Shown one piece after another: positions 58,760 through 64,000 of a stretch of DNA of 64,000 nucleotides; position 1 is the first letter of the stretch; the number at the start of each line of letters is the position of its first letter. Made by a program: the position numbers and the translations under genes. Origin of the DNA: Rhodopseudomonas rhenobacensis (GTDB taxonomy: Bacteria; Pseudomonadota; Alphaproteobacteria; Rhizobiales; Xanthobacteraceae); contig NZ_JACHIH010000004.1 in NCBI RefSeq assembly GCF_014203125.1, forward strand, positions 62,001-126,000, in the 5' to 3' direction. Under the pieces are notes generated by a model. It did no database searches and was not told the origin of the DNA. It was given only the letters and a program-made list of their open reading frames with translations.

Positions 58760-59394
58760 TGCACCCACTCCGCGGCGTCCGCATCCTGCAGCCCCTGCCC
58801 CGACGCCACCTTGCGGACCTCCATCGCGGTCGCCGGGTTGCGGGCGTTCTGCGCGGCGATGTTCTGCCGCTTGACGCTGACCCGGTGCCGCATCGTCAGC
58901 ACGATCGCGCCGATCATCGCCACCAGCAGGATCAGGCCCGAGATCTGGAAGTAATGAATGTAGCGGGTGTACAGCACCATGCCGAGCGCCTGGGTGTTGC
59001 CCATATTGTCCGGGATCGGCGCGGTGATGGTCTTGGTCAGCGTCGGGCTGATCACCCAGCCGCCGGCCAGCAGCAGCAGTTCGGCGAGGAAGATCACCCC
59101 GATCAACAGGCCGAACGGCAGATATTCGAAGAAGCCTTCGCGCAGCTGCTTGAAGTCGATGTCCAGCATCATGATGACGAACAGGAACAAGACCGCGACG
59201 GCGCCGACATAGACGATGATCAGGATCATCGCCAGGAACTCGGCGCCCATCAGCATGAACAGCCCGGCGGCGTTGACGAACACCAGGATCAGGAACAGCA
59301 CCGCGTGCACCGGGTTGCGCGACACGATCACCATGGTGGCGGCCGCGACGCAGACGCCGGAATACAGATAGAAGAACAGATCAGGAAGGGTCAT
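58756..59394 (-). CDS. nuoJ: NADH-quinone oxidoreductase subunit J
   Basis: A membrane subunit with five helices and the pi-bulge helix linked to coupling. 212 residues. Recognisable from [51 protein letters not shown]. The C-terminal tail after the last helix is longer than in E. coli. Nine bases separate it from nuoI. Confidence 0.96.
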   Translation of the reverse strand: MTLPDLFFYLYSGVCVAAATMVIVSRNPVHAVLFLILVFVNAAGLFMLMGAEFLAMILIIVYVGAVAVLFLFVIMMLDIDFKQLREGFFEYLPFGLLIGVIFLAELLLLAGGWVISPTLTKTITAPIPDNMGNTQALGMVLYTRYIHYFQISGLILLVAMIGAIVLTMRHRVSVKRQNIAAQNARNPATAMEVRKVASGQGLQDADAAEWVQ

Positions 59395-59403
59395 GCGCTC
59401 ATC

Positions 59404-59892
59404 TCACCGGTATGGCGCATCGAGTTCGATGCTCTTCGCCAGTTCGCGTTCCCAGCGGTCGCCATTGGCGAGCAATTTCGCCTTGTCATAATACAGCTCC
59501 TCGCGGGTCTCGGTGGCGAATTCGAAATTCGGCCCCTCGACAATGGCGTCGACCGGACAGGCCTCCTGGCACAGCCCGCAATAGATGCACTTCACCATGT
59601 CGATGTCGTAGCGCACGGTGCGGCGCGTGCCGTCGTTGCGGCGCGGTCCGGCCTCGATGGTGATCGCCTGCGCCGGGCACACCGCTTCGCACAGCTTGCA
59701 GGCGATACAGCGTTCCTCGCCGTTGGGGTAGCGACGCAGCGCGTGTTCGCCGCGAAAGCGGGGCGAAATCGGGTTTTTCTCGAACGGATAATTGATCGTC
59801 GGCTTGGCCTTGAAGAAGTAGCGCATGGCGAGAAAGAACGCCGAAACGAACTCCGTCAACAGCAGCGATCGTGCAGCAGCGGTAACCCTCAT
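59404..59892 (-). CDS. nuoI: NADH-quinone oxidoreductase subunit I
   Basis: Carries clusters N6a and N6b in the peripheral arm. The start at 59892 ([15 protein letters not shown]) has GAGG upstream and gives 162 residues. Two 8Fe-type motifs are present, [12 protein letters not shown] and [12 protein letters not shown], each supplying 4Fe-4S ligands. An N-terminal amphipathic helix docks to the membrane arm. It lies 7 bases after nuoH. Confidence 0.97.
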   Translation of the reverse strand: MRVTAAARSLLLTEFVSAFFLAMRYFFKAKPTINYPFEKNPISPRFRGEHALRRYPNGEERCIACKLCEAVCPAQAITIEAGPRRNDGTRRTVRYDIDMVKCIYCGLCQEACPVDAIVEGPNFEFATETREELYYDKAKLLANGDRWERELAKSIELDAPYR

Positions 59893-59899
59893 GACGACC

Positions 59900-60925
59900 T
59901 CATTGCGGCGCGAGCCCCGCGAATTGCAGCACGCCCGCCACCAGCACAACCATCACCAGGGAGAGCGGCAGGAACACCTTCCAGCCCAGCCGCATCAGCT
60001 GGTCGTAGCGGTAGCGCGGCACGATCGCCTTCGCCATCGCAAACAGGAAGAACATGAAGAAGCCCTTGAGCATGAACCAGATGATGCCCGGGACCCAGGT
60101 GAACGGCGCATACGGCACCGGCGGCAGCCAGCCGCCCAAGAACAGGATCGCCCCCATCGCGCACATCGTGGTGATGGCGACGTATTCGCCGAGCATGAAC
60201 AACAGGTACGGCGTCGAGGCGTATTCCACCATGAAGCCCGCGACCAGTTCCGACTCGGCTTCCACCAGGTCGAACGGCGGGCGGTTGGTTTCCGCCAGCG
60301 CCGAGACGTAGAAGATCACGAACACCGGGAACAACGGCAGCCAGTACCAGCCGAGCAGGCCCCATTTGGTGTTCTGCGCTTCCACCACCGCGGTGAGGTT
60401 GAGCGAGCCGACGCACAGCAGCACGCAGATGATCACGAAGCCGATCGAGACCTCGTAGGACACCATCTGCGCCGCCGAACGCAGCGCCGCCAGGAACGGG
60501 TATTTCGAATTCGACGACCAGCCGGCCATGATGATGCCGTACACCGACAGCGACGACACCGCGAGGATGTACAACACGCCGACGTTGATGTCGGCGATCA
60601 CCCAGCCGGCATTGACCGGGATCACCGCCCAGGCCGCCAGCGCCAGCACGCAGGACACCAACGGCGCCAGCAGGAACACGCCCTTGTTGGCGCCCGACGG
60701 GATCATCGGCTCCTTGAACACAAACTTCAGAAGGTCGGCGAAGGATTGCAGCAATCCCCACGGTCCGACCACGTTGGGGCCGCGGCGGATCTGCACCGCC
60801 GCCCAGATCTTGCGATCGGCCAGAAGGATATAGGCGATGGTGATCAGCAGCAGGACGAGCAGCAACAGGCTCTGCCCGATCACCACCAACAGCGGCCACA
60901 GATAACTGGTCCAGAATTCGGCCAT
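59900..60925 (-). CDS. nuoH: NADH-quinone oxidoreductase subunit H
   Basis: A membrane subunit at the quinone-binding interface. 341 residues, eight helices. Signatures: [37 protein letters not shown], the Glu/Asp-rich funnel [24 protein letters not shown], and [18 protein letters not shown]. It lies 7 bases downstream of nuoG. Confidence 0.97.
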   Translation of the reverse strand: MAEFWTSYLWPLLVVIGQSLLLLVLLLITIAYILLADRKIWAAVQIRRGPNVVGPWGLLQSFADLLKFVFKEPMIPSGANKGVFLLAPLVSCVLALAAWAVIPVNAGWVIADINVGVLYILAVSSLSVYGIIMAGWSSNSKYPFLAALRSAAQMVSYEVSIGFVIICVLLCVGSLNLTAVVEAQNTKWGLLGWYWLPLFPVFVIFYVSALAETNRPPFDLVEAESELVAGFMVEYASTPYLLFMLGEYVAITTMCAMGAILFLGGWLPPVPYAPFTWVPGIIWFMLKGFFMFFLFAMAKAIVPRYRYDQLMRLGWKVFLPLSLVMVVLVAGVLQFAGLAPQ

Positions 60926-60932
60926 CAGTCGC

Positions 60933-63011
60933 TCACTCCGCCGCGGTCAGGATCTGGCCGGAGGCCACGCGGGAACATTCCGCCATCACCGCCGAAGCGC
61001 GGGCGATCGGGTTGGTCAGGTAGAAATCGCCGATCGGCGACAGCAGCGGCGCCTTGCCGATTGCGCCGCCGCCGCGCCGCGCCAGCGCGGCGAGCGCCGC
61101 CGGATCCGCGGGCTCGATCTGATCGATCCGCAACAGATGCGGCACCTTTTCGGTCAGCGCCTTGCGCAGCGCGACCAGGGAATCATAGGGCAGCGTGGCG
61201 CCGAGCGCGTCGGATAGCGCGCGGATGATCGCCCAGTCTTCGCGCGCCTCGCCCGGCGGAAACGCCGCGCGGCCGGCGATCTGCACCCGGCCCTCGGTGT
61301 TGACGTAGATGCCCGACTTCTCAGTATAGGCGGCGCCCGGCAGGATGACGTCGGCGCGATGCGCGCCGCGGTCGCCGTGGGTGCCGATATAGACCACGAA
61401 GGCATCGGCCGGCAGCTTGATCTCGTCGGCGCCGAGCGAAAACATCACGTCGAGCGCGCCTTCGCCCACCATCTGCGCCGCGGTCAGCCCGCCCTCGCCC
61501 GGCACAAAGCCGATGTCGAGCGCGCCGACGCTGGACGCTGCGCTATGCAAGACCGCAAAGCCGTTCCAACCGTCCTTGATCGCGCCGATGTCAGTCGCGA
61601 GCTTCGCGGCCATCGCCAACAACGCGGCGCCATCGGAGCGCGCGGTGACGCCGGCGCCGACCAGCACGATCGGGTTCTTGGCGCCCTTCAGCACATCGGC
61701 GAACGATTGCTTGCCGGCGGCCAACTCGCTCAGCGTGTCGACGCCGGCGCCGAGATAGTCGTATTTGTAAGTCAGCTCGGCGTGATCGCCGATCACCGCG
61801 ATCTTCATCTGGCCGGTGCGCCAGCGCTTGCGGATCCGGGCGTTCAGCACCGCGGCTTCCTTGCGCGGGTTGCAGCCGATGATCAACAGCGCATCGGCCT
61901 GCTCGATGCCGGCGATGGTCGGGTTGAAGATGTAGGAGGCGCGACCAAGGCTCGGGTCGAAGGCGTGGGTGGTTTCGGTGGCGAGGTTGGCTGATCCCAA
62001 CCGCGTCATCAGATCCTGCAGCGCGAACATGTCCTCGACCGCGGCGAGATCGCCGGCGATCGCGCCGATCCGCTCGCCCTTGACGTCCTTGAGCTTGGCG
62101 GCGATCGCCGCAAAAGCTTCCGACCAGGTCGCCGCGCGCAGCTTGCCATTCTCCCGCACATAAGGCCGGTCGAGCCGCTGGGTGCGCAGCCCGTCGACGA
62201 TGTGGCGGGTCTTGTCGGAGATCCACTCCTCGTTCACCGCCTCGTTGACGCGCGGCAGGATCCGCATCACTTCGCGGCCGCGGGTGTCGACCCGGATCGC
62301 CGAGCCGACCGCGTCCATCACGTCGATCGACTGGGTCTTGCCGAGCTCCCAGGGGCGCGCCGCGAACGCATAGGGCTTCGAGGTCAGCGCCCCGACCGGG
62401 CAGATGTCGACCAGATTGCCCTGCAGCTCCGAGGTCAGCGCGCTTTCCAGATAGGTAGTGATCTCGACGTCCTCGCCGCGCCCGGTCAGGCCCATCTCCG
62501 GCACGCCGCAGATCTCCGAGGCGAAGCGCACGCAGCGGGTGCACTGGATGCAGCGGTTCATCGAAGTCTTGACCAGCACGCCGAGATATTTGTCTTCCAC
62601 CGCGCGCTTGTTTTCGGCGAACCGGCTGGTGTCGGCGCCGTAGCCCATCGCCTGGTCCTGCAGATCGCACTCGCCGCCCTGATCGCAGATCGGGCAATCC
62701 AAGGGATGGTTGATCAGCAGGAATTCCATCACGCCTTCGCGCGCCTTCTTGACCATCGGCGAGCGGGTGGAGATTTCCGGCGGCTCGCCCTTCGGTCCCG
62801 GCCGGCAGTCGCGTACGCCCCAGGCGCAGCTCGCCACCGGCTTCGGCGTGCCCTTCACCTCGACCAGACACATCCGGCAGTTGCCGGCGATCGACAGCCG
62901 CTCGTGGTAGCAGAACCGCGGGATTTCCGCGCCGGCGGCCTCGCAGGCCTGCATCAGCGTGTACTCCGGCGGGACCTCGATTTCCTTGCCGTCGACGATG
63001 AGTTTGATCAT
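60933..63011 (-). CDS. nuoG: NADH-quinone oxidoreductase subunit G
   Basis: A peripheral-arm Fe-S subunit. The start at 63011 ([18 protein letters not shown]) gives 692 residues. The N-terminal 2Fe-2S domain ([19 protein letters not shown] ... CAWGVRDC), then [24 protein letters not shown] and the 4Fe-4S motif [16 protein letters not shown], lead into a molybdopterin-oxidoreductase-like domain without cofactor. The coiled-coil gene lies 7 bases upstream. Confidence 0.97.
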   Translation of the reverse strand: MIKLIVDGKEIEVPPEYTLMQACEAAGAEIPRFCYHERLSIAGNCRMCLVEVKGTPKPVASCAWGVRDCRPGPKGEPPEISTRSPMVKKAREGVMEFLLINHPLDCPICDQGGECDLQDQAMGYGADTSRFAENKRAVEDKYLGVLVKTSMNRCIQCTRCVRFASEICGVPEMGLTGRGEDVEITTYLESALTSELQGNLVDICPVGALTSKPYAFAARPWELGKTQSIDVMDAVGSAIRVDTRGREVMRILPRVNEAVNEEWISDKTRHIVDGLRTQRLDRPYVRENGKLRAATWSEAFAAIAAKLKDVKGERIGAIAGDLAAVEDMFALQDLMTRLGSANLATETTHAFDPSLGRASYIFNPTIAGIEQADALLIIGCNPRKEAAVLNARIRKRWRTGQMKIAVIGDHAELTYKYDYLGAGVDTLSELAAGKQSFADVLKGAKNPIVLVGAGVTARSDGAALLAMAAKLATDIGAIKDGWNGFAVLHSAASSVGALDIGFVPGEGGLTAAQMVGEGALDVMFSLGADEIKLPADAFVVYIGTHGDRGAHRADVILPGAAYTEKSGIYVNTEGRVQIAGRAAFPPGEAREDWAIIRALSDALGATLPYDSLVALRKALTEKVPHLLRIDQIEPADPAALAALARRGGGAIGKAPLLSPIGDFYLTNPIARASAVMAECSRVASGQILTAAE

Positions 63012-63018
63012 TGCGGTC

Positions 63019-63270
63019 TCAATGCGGCTGGTCGACCAGGTCGAGGCGACGCTCGATCCGGTCAAGGCGAGTTTCAACGCGATCGATTCTGCGGTTCACG
63101 CCGGCGATCGAAATTTCCAATTGTGCGACACGTAATTCGACCTGCCCCAGACGTTCTTCCATATTGGTCATTCGCGCCTTCATGTCGCGCATATCGTCCG
63201 ACACCCGATCGAGCTTTTCATCGAGCCGCCGCAGATAGACCAGCACCAGATTGTCGGGTTCGTCCGCCAT
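63019..63270 (-). CDS. Coiled-coil small protein inserted in nuo operon (83 aa)
   Basis: The ATG at 63270 follows GGAG, 4 bases after the nuoF stop, and the stop is 7 bases before nuoG, so it is a member of the operon. Nearly the whole protein is a heptad coiled coil (LRRLDEKLDRVSDDMRDMKA, RLGQVELRVAQLEIS, RIDRVETRLDRIERR). It has no cysteines and no membrane helix. The usual nuoF-nuoG junction carries no such gene in E. coli. It may be an assembly or oligomerisation factor; this is inference. Confidence 0.82.
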   Translation of the reverse strand: MADEPDNLVLVYLRRLDEKLDRVSDDMRDMKARMTNMEERLGQVELRVAQLEISIAGVNRRIDRVETRLDRIERRLDLVDQPH

Positions 63271-63274
63271 CGCC

Positions 63275-64000
63275 CTACTCCGCCGCCGCCATATGCGCGG
63301 GATCGAGGATGCCCTGGTCGTCGAGCGTGGCGCGGCGCGAGAAATCGTCGATGCGGCGCTCGATCTCCGGCCGGAACGCGCGGATCAGGCCCTGGATCGG
63401 CCACGCCGCGGCGTCGCCGAGCGCGCAGATGGTGTGGCCCTCGACCTGCTTGGTGACCTCCAGCAGCATGTCGATCTCGCGCTTGTGGGCGCGGCCCTCG
63501 ACCATGCGCGACAGCACCCGCCACATCCAGCCGGTGCCCTCGCGGCACGGTGTGCACTGGCCGCAGCTCTCATGCTTGAAGAAGTAGCTGATGCGGGCGA
63601 TCGCCGCGACCACGTCGGTCGACTTGTCCATCACGATGACGCCGGCGGTGCCGAGGCTCGACTTCACCGCGCGGGTGCCGTCGAAATCCATGATCAGCTC
63701 GCCGCAATCCGCAGCCGGAATCAACGGACACGACGCGCCGCCGGGAATGATCGCCAATAGATTGTCCCAGCCGCCGCGAATGCCGCCGCCGTGCTTCTCG
63801 ATCAGTTCGCGGAACGGAATGCCCATCGCCTCTTCGACGACGCAGGGCGTGTTGACGTGGCCGGAGATGCCGAACAGCTTGGTGCCGACATTGTTCGGCC
63901 GGCCGATCGAGGAGAACCAGGCGGCGCCGCGGCGCAGGATGTCGGGCGCCACCGCGATCGACTCGACGTTGTTGACCGTGGTCGGGCAGCCATAGAGCCC
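63275..64000 (-). CDS. nuoF: NADH-quinone oxidoreductase subunit F, cut by window end
   Basis: The C-terminal part of the NADH/FMN-binding subunit; the frame is still open at 64000 ([19 protein letters not shown]). About 241 residues are visible of the usual ~440. Present are the FMN-domain end and the N3 cluster ligands in [21 protein letters not shown], with a fourth Cys in [11 protein letters not shown]. It ends MAAAE just before the coiled-coil gene. Confidence 0.95.
   Translation of the reverse strand, partial: GLYGCPTTVNNVESIAVAPDILRRGAAWFSSIGRPNNVGTKLFGISGHVNTPCVVEEAMGIPFRELIEKHGGGIRGGWDNLLAIIPGGASCPLIPAADCGELIMDFDGTRAVKSSLGTAGVIVMDKSTDVVAAIARISYFFKHESCGQCTPCREGTGWMWRVLSRMVEGRAHKREIDMLLEVTKQVEGHTICALGDAAAWPIQGLIRAFRPEIERRIDDFSRRATLDDQGILDPAHMAAAE

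Overview
The window is GC-rich (roughly 65-70 %), densely coded alphaproteobacterial chromosome. Gene content and order (moeA-lexA-comEC, glnS/gltX, gltA, the lpxB-to-rpsB envelope/translation cluster, dnaE, lolDC-proS, mce-rnj-birA-nuo), a GTTC-N7-GTTC SOS operator, DUF3551 proteins and RNase J all point to the Bradyrhizobium/Rhodopseudomonas lineage (Nitrobacteraceae), most likely a Rhodopseudomonas palustris-like strain. No phage, insertion sequence, CRISPR array, rRNA or tRNA was recognised.

Layout. 1-10.6 kb is a mixed region: a second lpxD-like gene cut by the window edge, two overlapping small genes (one a zinc-ribbon protein), a P-type cation ATPase, a solitary periplasmic binding protein, a MotB-like protein, a YihX-like HAD phosphatase, an HBM-type chemoreceptor and a proline/alanine-rich membrane-anchored protein. 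10.7-20.3 kb carries moeA, lexA with its SOS operators, comEC, the divergent glnS and gltX pair, and gltA ending at a strong terminator. 20.3-35.3 kb is one long minus-strand cluster, in transcription order rpsB-tsf-pyrH-frr-uppS-cdsA-dxr-rseP-bamA-lpxD-fabZ-lpxA-lpxI-lpxB. It joins translation, nucleotide and isoprenoid supply, phospholipid synthesis, outer-membrane protein assembly and lipid A synthesis. 35.6-44 kb holds a small orphan gene, dnaE, a 32-codon membrane microprotein gene, two DUF3551 genes, lolD-lolC and proS. 44-49.7 kb is a probable copper operon: DUF2946, TonB-dependent receptor, PCuAC chaperone, YcnI/DUF1775 and a CopC-CopD fusion. 49.7-50.15 kb has no protein gene but holds a structured, terminator-ended candidate small RNA. 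50.15-64 kb is the DUF1467-mce-rnj-birA group downstream of complex I genes nuoN-M-L-K-J-I-H-G-(coiled-coil orf)-F; nuoF is cut by the window end.

The most interesting signal is the 32-codon single-pass membrane protein gene at 39489-39587. Two perfect SOS boxes cover its predicted promoter, an arrangement close to that at lexA in the same window. This suggests a LexA-controlled membrane microprotein, possibly a DNA-damage checkpoint effector analogous to Caulobacter SidA. Other points worth checking are the candidate sRNA at about 49869-50072, a dispersed palindromic repeat present twice, a histidine-rich insertion in NuoL, a coiled-coil gene inside the nuo operon, a ProRS lacking the editing domain, and the second LpxD.
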